Source: an uncultured Faecalibacterium sp. (GTDB taxonomy: Bacteria > Bacillota > Clostridia > Oscillospirales > Ruminococcaceae). Taken from it: a DNA stretch of 14,285 bases. The DNA lies in contig CAAHET010000020.1 of assembly GCA_900772565.1 (NCBI GenBank), forward strand, positions 1-14,285, read 5' to 3'. The notes beneath the pieces are model-generated. The model worked only from the letters and a program-made list of their open reading frames with translations. It did not search any database and was not told the origin of the DNA. A program made the translations under genes and the position numbers. The stretch's first letter is position 1. Every line of letters begins with the position of its first letter. Below, one piece after another: positions 1 through 7,969 of the stretch.

Positions 1-928
1 AGGTGTAGGAGGAGTTGACGTTCATGAACTGCAGAGCGACCTTCATCAGCTCAAAGACCAGAACGCCGACCAGAACGCCGGGAACAGTACCAACGCCGCC
101 GGTGGTGGAAACACCGCCGATGGTGCAGGCTGCGATGGCGTCCAGCTCATAGCCCATTGCAGTGTTGACGGATGCGCCGCCGGACTTTGCAGCCAGCAGG
201 CAGCCTGCCAGACCGAACATGCAGGAGGCCAGGATGTAGATGCGGATCTTGGTAGCGTGCACGTTGACACCGGCCACCTCAGCAGCGGCCTCGTTGCCGC
301 CGATGGCGTACATATACTTACCGTGGCGGGTCTTGTTGTACAGGAACCAGAAGCAGACAGCCACGATCAATGCGATCCAGATCAGCACGGGGACCTTCAG
401 GATGGTGTTGGAGGCCAGAGAGGTGAAGTTTTTGTTCAAAGAGCCGATGGGGGTACCGCCGGTGTACACAAGGCAGATACCGTAGACCACCTGCTGCATA
501 CCCAAGGTAGCAATGAAGGGCTGCACCTTCAGGTAGCTGACCACCAGTCCGTTGCACAGACCCACGATGGCGCAGATGGCAATGACCAGAATGAACACCA
601 CGGGGGTGGACAGGGTGGGCATATTGGGGTAGAACTTGCCGGAAGCGCCTTCGGTCTGTGCAAAAATGCAGGCAAGGCAGGCGGCAAAACCAGCCAGACG
701 GCCAGCGGACAGGTCGTTACCGGTGGTGATCAGGCAGCCGGAAATGCCCAGCGCGATGATGTAGCGGATGGACACGTTCTTGAACAGGTTGATCATGTTG
801 GTGCCGGAGAAGAAGTTGGGGTGAATGATGCCAACGATCAGAGTGATGGCCAGCATCATCATGATAATGGCGTTGTTGCTGAGCCACTTGCCCACAGCCT
901 TGCCATTCAATTTTTTGGTAGCTTCCAC
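1..928 (-). CDS. mglC: Galactose/glucose-type ABC transporter permease, C-terminus outside window
   Basis: Membrane permease of a sugar ABC importer that would pair with MglA and receive sugar from MglB. The reading frame is open from a GTG at 928 down to the window edge (309 codons), with AAGGAGGC at 937-944, 8 bases upstream. It begins MEATKKLNGKAVGKWL and continues into hydrophobic segments. Family features include the stretch SGCLITTGNDLSAGRLAGFAA, where the Asp-Leu-Ser-Ala-Gly loop is typical of MglC/RbsC/XylH permeases, and near the edge AACTIGGVSTTGGVGTVPG, a classic signature of this family. E. coli MglC has about 336 residues, so some 25-30 residues are missing. The gene follows mglA by 18 bases and is surely cotranscribed with it. 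The fold assignment is firm. The galactose/glucose label comes from the operon and MglB. Confidence 0.93.
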   Translation of the reverse strand, partial: MEATKKLNGKAVGKWLSNNAIIMMMLAITLIVGIIHPNFFSGTNMINLFKNVSIRYIIALGISGCLITTGNDLSAGRLAGFAACLACIFAQTEGASGKFYPNMPTLSTPVVFILVIAICAIVGLCNGLVVSYLKVQPFIATLGMQQVVYGICLVYTGGTPIGSLNKNFTSLASNTILKVPVLIWIALIVAVCFWFLYNKTRHGKYMYAIGGNEAAAEVAGVNVHATKIRIYILASCMFGLAGCLLAAKSGGASVNTAMGYELDAIAACTIGGVSTTGGVGTVPGVLVGVLVFELMKVALQFMNVNSSYT

Positions 929-946
929 GATAGACAGCCTCCTTAA

Positions 947-2488
947 TTACTGATTTGCCGCAGCTGTGTCAGGTGCGGTCTCGAACTGGGTAGCCAGCGC
1001 CATGATGTTCTCCTGCGTGGCATCCTTACCGTTGATAAAGCCGGTGATACGGCCATCGCACATGACCATGACACGGTTGGACATACCGATGATTTCGCTC
1101 ATTTCAGAGGAGATCATGATAATGCTCTTGCCCTGCTTGGCCAGATCGGCGATGATGCAGTAAATTTCATACTTTGCACCGACGTCGATGCCGCGGGTAG
1201 GCTCGTCCAGAATGAGCACATCGGGGTTGTTGGCAAGCCAGCGGGCGATCAGCACCTTCTGCTGGTTGCCGCCGGAAAGGCTCTTGATCTGGGTCTTGGG
1301 GCTGGGCACCTTGATGGCCATTTTTTCCTTGTTGGTAGCCACCAGATCGAGGATCTTTTTGTTGTCCAGCATGATGGGGCCCTTGCGCAGGGCATCCAGG
1401 GAAGCGATGGAGATATTATCGGCAACGCTCAGCACGCCCAGAATGCCGGTAGCACGGCGGTCCTCGGTCAGCAGAGCAACGCTCTTGCGGATGGCATCGC
1501 GGGGCTGCTTGATGGTAACTTCCTCGCCCTTGATCCACACCTTACCGGAGGTATGGGCACGCAGGCCGAAGATGCCTTCCATCAGCTCGGTACGCTGTGC
1601 GCCCACCAGACCGGCGACGCCCAGAATTTCGCCCTTTTTCAGCTCAAAGCTGCAATGGCGGAAGGAACGGGGATGAATGGAGGTGAAGTCCTCCACCTTC
1701 ATCATGACCTCGTCCGAGGGCACGTTTTCCAGCGGGGGGAACAGGTTGGACAGCTCACGGCCGACCATCTTTGCAATGATCTCTTCCTTGGTCATGTTGG
1801 CAACGTCCCACTTACCGATGTACTGGCCATCGCGCATGATGGTGACTTCGTCCGCGATCACCTTGATCTCGTCCATCTTGTGGCTGATGTAGACCAGAGC
1901 AACGCCCTGCTCCTTCAGATCCCGCATGATGCGGAACAGGCTCTCGACCTCGTTCGCGGTCAGAGAGGAGGTGGGCTCGTCCAAAATCAGCACCTTACAG
2001 TTGGCGGAAACGGCCTTAGCGATTTCCACCATCTGCATCTGGGCGATGCTCAAAGAGCCCAGCTTTGCATGGGGGTCGATGTCCAGCTTCAGTTTCTTCA
2101 GCAGTTCATCGGTATCTTTGTACATTTTGGCATGGTCCACAACAGTGACGATGCCGTATTTCTTGGTGGGGTAGCGTCCCAGCCAGATATTCTCGGCCAC
2201 GGTACGGGCCGGAATGGGCTGCAGTTCCTGATGCACCATGGCGATGCCGCGGTCCAGTGCATCCAGCGGGGTGGGGATGGTTACCTTCTGCCCCTCGTAT
2301 TCGATCTCGCCCTCGTCCATCTTGTAAATGCCGAACATACATTTCATCAGAGTGGACTTACCGGCGCCGTTTTCGCCCATCAGAGCCATGACTTTGCCGG
2401 GACGGAGTTCCAGCTGTGCATGATCCAGGGCTTTGACACCGGGGAAGGTCTTGACCACGCCTTTCATTACCAGACGGTATTCTGACAT
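947..2488 (-). CDS. mglA: Sugar ABC transporter ATP-binding protein, tandem ATPase domains
   Basis: Cytoplasmic ATPase of 513 residues driving the Mgl importer; E. coli MglA has 506. Domain 1 shows Walker A GENGAGKST (38-46), Q-loop Q87, signature LSIAQMQ (146-152), Walker B VLILDEPTSSL (166-176) and switch His203. Domain 2 has the degenerate Walker A GLVGAQRTE (293-301), an intact signature LSGGNQQK (404-411) and Walker B VLILDEPTRG (424-433). One weakened site per protein is normal for the MglA/RbsA/XylG family and is not a sign of decay. The ATG at 2488 is supported by AAGGAGGC at 2498-2505. The gene lies 161 bases downstream of mglB across a strong hairpin, and 18 bases before mglC. Family is certain; substrate is inferred from MglB. 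Confidence 0.96.
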   Translation of the reverse strand: MSEYRLVMKGVVKTFPGVKALDHAQLELRPGKVMALMGENGAGKSTLMKCMFGIYKMDEGEIEYEGQKVTIPTPLDALDRGIAMVHQELQPIPARTVAENIWLGRYPTKKYGIVTVVDHAKMYKDTDELLKKLKLDIDPHAKLGSLSIAQMQMVEIAKAVSANCKVLILDEPTSSLTANEVESLFRIMRDLKEQGVALVYISHKMDEIKVIADEVTIMRDGQYIGKWDVANMTKEEIIAKMVGRELSNLFPPLENVPSDEVMMKVEDFTSIHPRSFRHCSFELKKGEILGVAGLVGAQRTELMEGIFGLRAHTSGKVWIKGEEVTIKQPRDAIRKSVALLTEDRRATGILGVLSVADNISIASLDALRKGPIMLDNKKILDLVATNKEKMAIKVPSPKTQIKSLSGGNQQKVLIARWLANNPDVLILDEPTRGIDVGAKYEIYCIIADLAKQGKSIIMISSEMSEIIGMSNRVMVMCDGRITGFINGKDATQENIMALATQFETAPDTAAANQ

Positions 2489-2545
2489 TCCGCAAAAGCC
2501 TCCTTTTTGGTTGTTTACAGGCGGGCAGTTTTTTCCTAAAATAAG

Positions 2546-2581
2546 GCGCGTGCGTGGAGACGTTTTCTCGCACGCACGCGC
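2546..2581 (-). promoter_or_regulatory. Intercistronic hairpin between mglB and mglA
   Basis: A perfect 11-bp inverted repeat (arms 2546-2556 and 2571-2581) extends by three more pairs past a one-base bulge, with a 7-base loop. On the transcribed minus strand it is followed by CTTATTTT, a loose T-tract, so it may act as a partial terminator or as a 3' end that protects mglB mRNA. Either would give more binding protein than ATPase, as is common in binding-protein operons. On the plus strand the hairpin is directly followed by TTTTT. Confidence 0.75.
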
Positions 2582-2649
2582 TTTTTAGCTTACATTCAAG
2601 CCGTTAAGGCCTGCTGCGCACCTTGCATTGGTTCCGGGAAACTTTGGTC

Positions 2650-3693
2650 TTACTTCAGGTACTGAGAAGCGTTGTCCTTGGTGACCTTGACGTAGTCGAC
2701 CCAGTAGTACTTCTCGACATCCTTGCCCTCAACGAACAGCTTGGTAGCCTCGGCAGCCTTGGTAGCCTGGCCCACATCGTCGTTCAGAACGGTACCGGTC
2801 ATGTTGCCGTCCACAACGTTCTGGACAGCCTCTACCAGAGCATCGACGCCGACCAGATAGATGTCCTTGCCGACGGTGCGGTTTGCCTGCTGGATGGACT
2901 GCAGAGCGCCCAGTGCCATTGCGTCGTTGTTGCAGAAGACGACTTCGATCTTATCGCCGTACTGAGACAGAGCGTTTGCAACGTCCTGCTGAGCGGTGGT
3001 CTGATCCCAGTTGTCCAGGTACTCGTACAGGCACTCGACTTCCTTGCCTTCATCGGTCAGAGCCTTGATGGAGTACTCGGTGCGGTACTGAGCATCGATG
3101 TTCTCGGGGTCGCCCTTGCACATGATGTAGGTGATTTTGCCGTCGCCGTTGATATCGCCCTGAGTCTCGGTATCCAGGATCAGCTCGCCCTGATAAGTAC
3201 CGGACTGACGTGCGTCAGCACCAACGTAGCAGCACTTGCCCTTGTAGGAATCCAGCACGCTCTCCTCGGGCTCACGGTTAATGAACACGATGGGGGTGCC
3301 GGAGGGAGAAACGGTGTCAACGATGGTCTGAGCGGAAGTGGTCTGGACGGGGTTGATGACCAGCACGTCCACGCCCTGCTGCAGGAAGGTGTTGATCTGC
3401 TCGGTCTGGGTGTTCTGGTCGTTCTTGCCGTCCATGATGGTGACGGAGTAGCCCATATCCTTCAGGTAGCCTTCCAGATCGGAGCGGTACAGGGTCATGA
3501 AGTTATCAGCAAACTGATAGATGCAGACGCCGATGTTGGCGGAGCCGCTGGCAGCAGCGGAAGAAGCAGCAGTAGAAGAAGCGACGCTGGAAGCAGCGGT
3601 ACTGGAGGAAGAGCCGCCACAAGCGGTCATAGCAGCGGTAGCGCCCACAACGGCGGAAGCCTTCAGGAAGTCGCGGCGAGAAATCATTTTCAT
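2650..3693 (-). CDS. mglB: Galactose/glucose-binding lipoprotein (periplasmic-binding-protein family)
   Basis: Extracellular lipid-anchored sugar receptor of 347 residues. The ATG at 3693 is chosen because AAGGAGAT (3701-3708) sits 7 bases upstream; the in-frame ATG at 3711 lies upstream of that site. The signal peptide has SRRDFLK (5-11), a twin-arginine-type motif, and lipobox MTAC with Cys25, followed by a Ser/Ala linker to about residue 52. The mature part aligns by eye with E. coli MglB: DNFM (63-66), FINREP (138-142 region), the EF-hand-like calcium loop D180-x-N182-x-D184-x-K186-x-T188, D200/R204, W229, NNDAMA (255-260) and GVDAL with D284. The residue matching E. coli His152 appears to be N198, so the exact sugar may differ. 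It is the first gene of the operon, with its own promoter upstream. Confidence 0.93.
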   Translation of the reverse strand: MKMISRRDFLKASAVVGATAAMTACGGSSSSTAASSVASSTAASSAAASGSANIGVCIYQFADNFMTLYRSDLEGYLKDMGYSVTIMDGKNDQNTQTEQINTFLQQGVDVLVINPVQTTSAQTIVDTVSPSGTPIVFINREPEESVLDSYKGKCCYVGADARQSGTYQGELILDTETQGDINGDGKITYIMCKGDPENIDAQYRTEYSIKALTDEGKEVECLYEYLDNWDQTTAQQDVANALSQYGDKIEVVFCNNDAMALGALQSIQQANRTVGKDIYLVGVDALVEAVQNVVDGNMTGTVLNDDVGQATKAAEATKLFVEGKDVEKYYWVDYVKVTKDNASQYLK

Positions 3694-3771
3694 AATAGTA
3701 ATCTCCTTCATTTGTGTGTCACAGCATATTCACAGACGCATTTGTCGCATGCATCCGTAATCCCTGACTGT

Positions 3772-3801
3772 ATTATACCCTTGTATGGGGGTGCTCCGCA
3801 A
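3772..3801 (-). promoter_or_regulatory. Candidate mgl operon promoter
   Basis: On the minus strand, TATAAT (3772-3777) is a perfect -10 box and TTGCGG (3796-3801) a fair -35, with 18-base spacing. Transcription would begin about 70-75 bases before the mglB start codon. No clear operator or catabolite-response palindrome was recognised next to it. Confidence 0.6.
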
Positions 3802-3883
3802 GAGAATAAATTCACAAGATTGGTGCAAATGTTTTGTTATGTTTCTACAAAAGCGGACCGAAGGTTACAAAATCTTTTCACGA

Positions 3884-3911
3884 ATTATCACAATTTTTCA
3901 TGCCGTTGCAA
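3884..3911 (-). promoter_or_regulatory. Possible second, upstream mgl promoter
   Basis: On the minus strand, TTGCAA (3906-3911) and GATAAT (3884-3889) are 16 bases apart, and TGT just before the -10 box gives an extended -10. The region is AT-rich, which raises the chance of accidental matches. This is a weaker call than the promoter closer to mglB. Confidence 0.3.
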
Positions 3912-4177
3912 CCAACATACAAATATGATGCAGGTATGTAAAAAAACGCCCGCGAACATAACCAAATGTTGCATAATTGCTAAAAAAGCGCGAAAATGAG
4001 CGATACATTTTTTGAAAGATATTTTCATGGATACTACACAGCGGAAAGAAAACGCCTTTTATACAAACTTGCCGGGCGAGAAAAACAACACGGGTCGAGA
4101 AAAGTTTTGCTCCCCGGGTGGGGGACGGTGCTGCGTTTTTAGCGCACGGCGCCGCTGTACCTTTATAGTGATAGGGC

Positions 4178-4247
4178 GTGCAGGGCGCAGTGAACGTTTT
4201 TGTGGGAGGTGCCCGAAATACGAGCGGACGTTTTCTGCGCGCTGCAC
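4178..4247. repeat. Inverted repeat, 13-base arms, in leader region
   Basis: Arms 4178-4190 and 4235-4247 are complementary with one mismatch and enclose 44 bases. The loop contains GAACGTTTTTGTG and, near the right arm, GGACGTTTTCTG, so there is also a loose internal direct repeat. It could be a protein-binding site, an RNA leader fold or chance in GC-rich DNA. Confidence 0.4.
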
Positions 4248-4267
4248 CAGCTGGGAAAACAAAACTG

Positions 4268-4305
4268 ACGCAGCTGCGTTGTGCCTTGATGATGCAAAAT
4301 ATACT
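4268..4305 (+). promoter_or_regulatory. Candidate promoter with palindromic operator for phage-like module
   Basis: TATACT (4300-4305) is a good -10 box. TTGTGC (4279-4284) could be a -35, although the 15-base spacer is short. A perfect 12-base palindrome, ACGCAGCTGCGT (4268-4279), abuts and overlaps the -35 by one base, a position expected of an operator. The first gene starts 125 bases downstream. No other convincing plus-strand promoter was found before it. Inference only. Confidence 0.3.
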
Positions 4306-4429
4306 ATTTGGATAACGACTGCGCAAAAATACTCGGCGACTCCGCAAAAGTGCACACTGTCGGGTGCGGCGGGCAGGTGATATCCTGTGTACAGAGCCCG
4401 GGACACCGGACGAAAGGAGGAGGAACATC

Positions 4430-4717
4430 ATGGGGCAGACAAAGCCCGCCGCCGGGCTGAAGAGCCTGAACCGCGCTGCCGACACCCTGAGCACCCTGCT
4501 GGCGCAGGAGGTGAAGGAGCTGAACGAGCGGCAGAAGGCCGCCCGGCGGGAGAACGACCACGACCCCGGGACGATGAAGGGGCTGAAGGAGGCCACCGCC
4601 GTGCTCAAGGATCTGGCGGGCGTGGTAAAGACCCTGAACGATCAGGGCACGGAGCTGGAAGGAATGGAGTGCGGTGTGGTGCTGCTGCCGCCGGTGGAAC
4701 AGGAGGAAAAGCCATGA
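4430..4717 (+). CDS. Small helical protein in small-terminase position
   Basis: 95 residues, function not recognised by sequence. The ATG at 4430 has an excellent ribosome site (AAGGAGGAGG, 4414-4423). Its stop overlaps the start of the large terminase gene (ATGA at 4714-4717), so the two are translationally coupled. The protein is charged and almost entirely helical in character: residues about 11-42 form an amphipathic helix, and residues about 48-75 (TMKGLKEATAVLKDLAGVVK onward) another, with an acidic tail EQEEKP. The position immediately before terL is where small terminases normally lie, and their oligomerising helices look similar. However, no DNA-binding helix-turn-helix is evident. 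Small-terminase role is an inference from context. Confidence 0.8.
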   Translation: MGQTKPAAGLKSLNRAADTLSTLLAQEVKELNERQKAARRENDHDPGTMKGLKEATAVLKDLAGVVKTLNDQGTELEGMECGVVLLPPVEQEEKP

Positions 4718-6159
4718 ACAGAACCGAGCGTGCAGTCATCGTGTGGAAACCGCAGCCCCGGCAGCTGGAATTTATGCGCAGACCGGAACCGGAGGCGCTG
4801 TACGGCGGCGCGGCAGGCGGCGGCAAGAGCGATGCGCTGCTGATCGAAGCGCTGCGGCAGGTGCACATCCCGCATTACCGAGCGCTGATCCTGCGCAAGA
4901 CCTACCCGCAGCTTTCCGACCTTGTGGATAAGAGCCAGCTGTACTACCGCCGGGCGTTCCCGGAGGCGCAGTACAACGCCACCTCCCATGTATGGGTGTT
5001 TCCCAGCGGGGCAAAGATCTGGTTCGGCTCCATGCAGTACACCAAGGACCGCACCAACTATCAGGGCAAAGCCTACGATTTTATCGGCTTTGACGAACTG
5101 ACCCACTTTGAGTGGGACGAGTACAGCTACATGATGAGCCGCAACCGTCCCACCGGGCCGGGCACCCGGGTGTATATGCGTGCCACCACCAACCCCGGCG
5201 GCATCGGCCACGGCTGGGTGAAGGCGCGGTTCATCACCCCCGCCCCGCCCGGCACGCCCATTGTGGAAACCGTCACGGTGCGCCTGCCGGATGGCACCGA
5301 CCAGCAGATGGAGCGGGCGCGGGTGTTCATCCCGTCCAGCGTGTTCGATAACCCCGCCCTGTTGGCCAATGACCCCGGGTATCTGGCAAGCCTTGCCAGC
5401 CTGCCGGAAGCGGAAAAGCAGGCGCTGCTCTACGGCAGCTGGGACAGCTTTTCCGGGCAGGTGTTCACCGAGTGGCGCAACGACCCGGCGCACTATCAGG
5501 ATCAGCGCTGGACCCACGTCATCGCGCCCTTTGCCATCCCCAAGCACTGGCCCATCTGGCGCGGGTACGACTTCGGTTTTTCCAAGCCCTTTTCGGTGGG
5601 GTGGTATGCAGTGGACGAGGAAGGGCGGCTGTACCGCATCAAGGAACTGTACGGCTGCACCGGACGCCCCAACGAGGGGCTGCGCATCGACCCGGTGGAG
5701 CAGGCCAAGCGCATCCGGGAAGCCGAGCAGAACGACCCGCTGCTGCGGGGCAGGGTGATCCACGGGGTGGCAGACCCTGCCATCTTCAACGAGAGTCAGG
5801 GCGAGAGCATTGCGGCCATGATGGAGCGCAGCCCGCATTTTCTGCGCTGGCAGCCCGGGGACCACACCCGGCTGGCGGGCAAGATGCAGTTCCACTATCG
5901 GCTGCGGTTCGCGCCGGACGGACGGCCGATGCTGCAGGTGTTCAGCAGCTGCAAGCACTTCATCCGCACCCTGCCGAACCTTGTGTACGACGAGAGCAAT
6001 GTGGAGGATATCGACACCCGGCAGGAGGATCACATCTACGATGAGTGCCGCTATGTGCTGATGGAACATCCCATCAGCCCGCCCGAGGCCTCTGCCGCGC
6101 CGCCAAGGCCGGACGACCCGCTGGAGCTGCACCGGCAGGCGCGGTTCTACCGCATCTGA
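4714..6159 (+). CDS. terL: Phage terminase large subunit (ATPase-nuclease)
   Basis: 481-residue DNA-packaging motor that pumps DNA into the procapsid through the portal and cuts concatemers. The ATPase domain has Walker A GGAAGGGKSD (31-40), Walker B FIGFDE (123-128, with D127 and E128) and coupling motif TTNPGG (158-163). The C-terminal RNase-H-like nuclease shows the expected acidic residues: D286 in RGYDFGFSKPF, D354 in GVADPAIF, and D439/D443 in EDHIYDECRY. Length and motif order are complete. The start at 4714 is fixed by AGGAGG at 4701-4706 and by the overlap with the preceding gene; an in-frame extension to 4387 would be low-complexity and lacks support. Followed 24 bases later by the portal gene. 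Confidence 0.95.
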   Translation: MNRTERAVIVWKPQPRQLEFMRRPEPEALYGGAAGGGKSDALLIEALRQVHIPHYRALILRKTYPQLSDLVDKSQLYYRRAFPEAQYNATSHVWVFPSGAKIWFGSMQYTKDRTNYQGKAYDFIGFDELTHFEWDEYSYMMSRNRPTGPGTRVYMRATTNPGGIGHGWVKARFITPAPPGTPIVETVTVRLPDGTDQQMERARVFIPSSVFDNPALLANDPGYLASLASLPEAEKQALLYGSWDSFSGQVFTEWRNDPAHYQDQRWTHVIAPFAIPKHWPIWRGYDFGFSKPFSVGWYAVDEEGRLYRIKELYGCTGRPNEGLRIDPVEQAKRIREAEQNDPLLRGRVIHGVADPAIFNESQGESIAAMMERSPHFLRWQPGDHTRLAGKMQFHYRLRFAPDGRPMLQVFSSCKHFIRTLPNLVYDESNVEDIDTRQEDHIYDECRYVLMEHPISPPEASAAPPRPDDPLELHRQARFYRI

Positions 6160-6183
6160 AAAACAGGACAGAAAGGAAAGACT

Positions 6184-7968
6184 ATGGAAGATACAAGAGC
6201 AGAAGCCCTGCCCATCGGCGCGGCAGAGGCGGCGGCTGCCTTGCAGACGCTGCAGCGCTATAAGGCGGGCAAGGCGGCGCTGGACAAGCGCCTGATCGAT
6301 AACGAACTGTGGTTCCGCATGGGACACTGGAAAAACTACCGCGACCCGCTGATGCCCGGCAAGGCGCAGCCCTCCAGCGGGTGGCTGTTCAACAGCATCG
6401 CCAACAAGCACGCCGATGCCATGGACAACTACCCCGAGCCCATGGTGCTGCCCCGGGCGGCAGACGATCAGGCCACGGCGCAGGCGCTTTCCAGCGTGCT
6501 GCCGGTGGTGCTGGAGCAGGCAGATTACGAGCAGGTGTACAGCGATGTCTGGTGGCGCAAGCTCAAGCAGGGCACCGGCGTTACCGGCATCTTCTGGGAC
6601 CCGGCGGCGCGCGGCGGGCTGGGCGACATTGCGGTGCGCAGCGTCAACCTGCTCATGCTCTACTGGGAGCCCGGCGTGCAGGATATTCAGGACTCGCCGG
6701 ACTTGTTCCACCTCAGCCTTGAGGACACCGCCCGGCTGACCGCGCAGTATCCGCAGCTGGCAGGGCACGCCGCCGGTGTGGTGGACGTGCCCCGGTACAT
6801 CCACGAGGACGGCCAGACCACCGCCAACAAGAGCGTGGTGGTGGACTGGTACTATAAGCGCCCGGACGAGAGCGGCAAATTGCGGCTGCACTACTGCAAG
6901 CTGTGCAACGGCGTGGTGCTGTATGCCAGCCAGAACGACCTGGCGCTGGCGGCGCGCGGGCTGTACGACCACGGCAAGTACCCCTTTGTGTTCGACCCGC
7001 TGTTCGTGGAGGAGGATTCTCCCGCAGGGTTCGGCTATATCGACGTGATGAAGGACTGCCAGAACGCCATTGACCGGATGAACCACGCCATGGACGAGAA
7101 TGTGCTGCTGGCCTCCCGCCAGCGGTATGTGCTCAGCGATACCGCCGGGGTGAACGAGGAGGAGCTGGCCGACCTGAGCCGGGACATCGTGCACGTTGTG
7201 GGCCGCCTGAACGAGGACAGCTTCCGTCCGCTGCAAACGGCGGGCTTGCAGGGCAACAGCCTGAGCTACCGCAACAGCCGCATCGAGGAGCTGAAGGAGA
7301 TCAGCGGCAACCGCGACCTGACGCAGGGCGGCACCACCGGCGGCGTGACCGCTGCCAGTGCCATCGCCGCTTTGCAGGAGGCGGGCAGCAAGCTGAGCCG
7401 GGATATGCTCAAGAGCGCCTACCGCGCCTTTGCAAGGCAGTGCTACCTCATTATTGAGCTGATGCGGCAGTTCTATGACGAGCAGCGGGTGTTCCGCATC
7501 ACCGGCCAGCGCGGCGAGAGCGAGTTCGTGCCCTTCTCGGCACAGGGGCTGCGCGCAAAGCCCGTGCCCGCCGTGGGCGGGGTGGAGCTGGGCAGCCGGG
7601 AGCCTGTCTTTGACATCGTGGTCAGCGCCGCCAAAAAGAGCACCTTCAGCCGCCTGTCCCAGAACGAGACCGCCAAGGAATGCTACAAGCTGGGATTCTT
7701 CGACCCCGCCAATGCGGACGCTGCCCTTGCGGCGCTGGAAATGATGGACTTTGAAGGGGTGGAAAAGGTGCGCGCCCGGGTGCGGCAGAACGGCACGCTG
7801 GCGCAGCAACTGATGCAGCTGCAAGGGCAGATGGCAAGACTTTCTGCCGCCCTTGCACAGCAGCCCGGCGGCACCCAAGCGGCGCAGGACACTGCCGGTC
7901 TGACGGCACAGCTGCCGGTGGCGGCGGCTGCACGCGCCATGAACTGGAACGGAAAGGAGGTGAAGTGA
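6184..7968 (+). CDS. Phage portal protein
   Basis: 594 residues, size and position (directly after terL, before scaffold and capsid) as for portal proteins of short-tailed phages. The N-terminal region has a charged helix and an aromatic patch (NELWFRMGHWKNYRDP, about 40-55), then GWLFNSIANKHADAMDNYPE, a pattern typical of portals. The middle holds the mixed alpha/beta body with a Tyr/Trp-rich stretch. The last ~60 residues are Gln/Ala-rich, including a coiled-coil-like LAQQLMQLQGQMARLSAALA segment, as in the barrel or crown of portals. AAAGGAAAG at 6172-6180 is the ribosome site. The gene would form the dodecameric ring through which DNA passes. No catalytic motif is expected, so the call rests on pattern and context. 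Confidence 0.88.
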   Translation: MEDTRAEALPIGAAEAAAALQTLQRYKAGKAALDKRLIDNELWFRMGHWKNYRDPLMPGKAQPSSGWLFNSIANKHADAMDNYPEPMVLPRAADDQATAQALSSVLPVVLEQADYEQVYSDVWWRKLKQGTGVTGIFWDPAARGGLGDIAVRSVNLLMLYWEPGVQDIQDSPDLFHLSLEDTARLTAQYPQLAGHAAGVVDVPRYIHEDGQTTANKSVVVDWYYKRPDESGKLRLHYCKLCNGVVLYASQNDLALAARGLYDHGKYPFVFDPLFVEEDSPAGFGYIDVMKDCQNAIDRMNHAMDENVLLASRQRYVLSDTAGVNEEELADLSRDIVHVVGRLNEDSFRPLQTAGLQGNSLSYRNSRIEELKEISGNRDLTQGGTTGGVTAASAIAALQEAGSKLSRDMLKSAYRAFARQCYLIIELMRQFYDEQRVFRITGQRGESEFVPFSAQGLRAKPVPAVGGVELGSREPVFDIVVSAAKKSTFSRLSQNETAKECYKLGFFDPANADAALAALEMMDFEGVEKVRARVRQNGTLAQQLMQLQGQMARLSAALAQQPGGTQAAQDTAGLTAQLPVAAAARAMNWNGKEVK

Positions 7969-7969
7969 G

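Larger units (their letters stand above)
3694..4429. other. Non-coding divergent region between mgl operon and phage-like module
   Basis: 736 bases between divergent transcription units. The left half (about 3720-4060) is AT-rich and holds the mgl promoters. The right half (about 4080-4429) is GC-rich, with a 13-base imperfect inverted repeat, a 12-base palindrome and a candidate plus-strand promoter. An open frame at 4012-4380 encodes a 122-residue Cys/Arg-rich peptide, but it has no ribosome site and no recognisable domain, so I do not call it a gene. No integrase, repressor or tRNA is seen here. Confidence 0.7.

Noticed and set aside
1228..1270. Degenerate Walker A and unusual signature in MglA as possible decay
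   Set aside because: The weak second Walker A and the LSxxQMQ-type first signature are normal for MglA/RbsA-type double ATPases.
2623..3999. Long plus-strand open frame opposite mglB
   Set aside because: Shadow of mglB on the complementary strand. The sense gene has clear family motifs, a ribosome site and a promoter.
4202..4214. GTGGGAGGTGCCCG resembling the 3' end of tRNA-His (GTGGGGTGCCCA), as a possible att repeat
   Set aside because: Only about 12 matching bases with a two-base insertion in GC-rich DNA; too weak for an attachment-site repeat.
4012..4380. 122-codon plus-strand frame encoding a Cys/Arg-rich peptide in the intergenic region
   Set aside because: Starts at TTG with no ribosome site, crosses the candidate promoter and inverted repeats, and has no recognisable domain.
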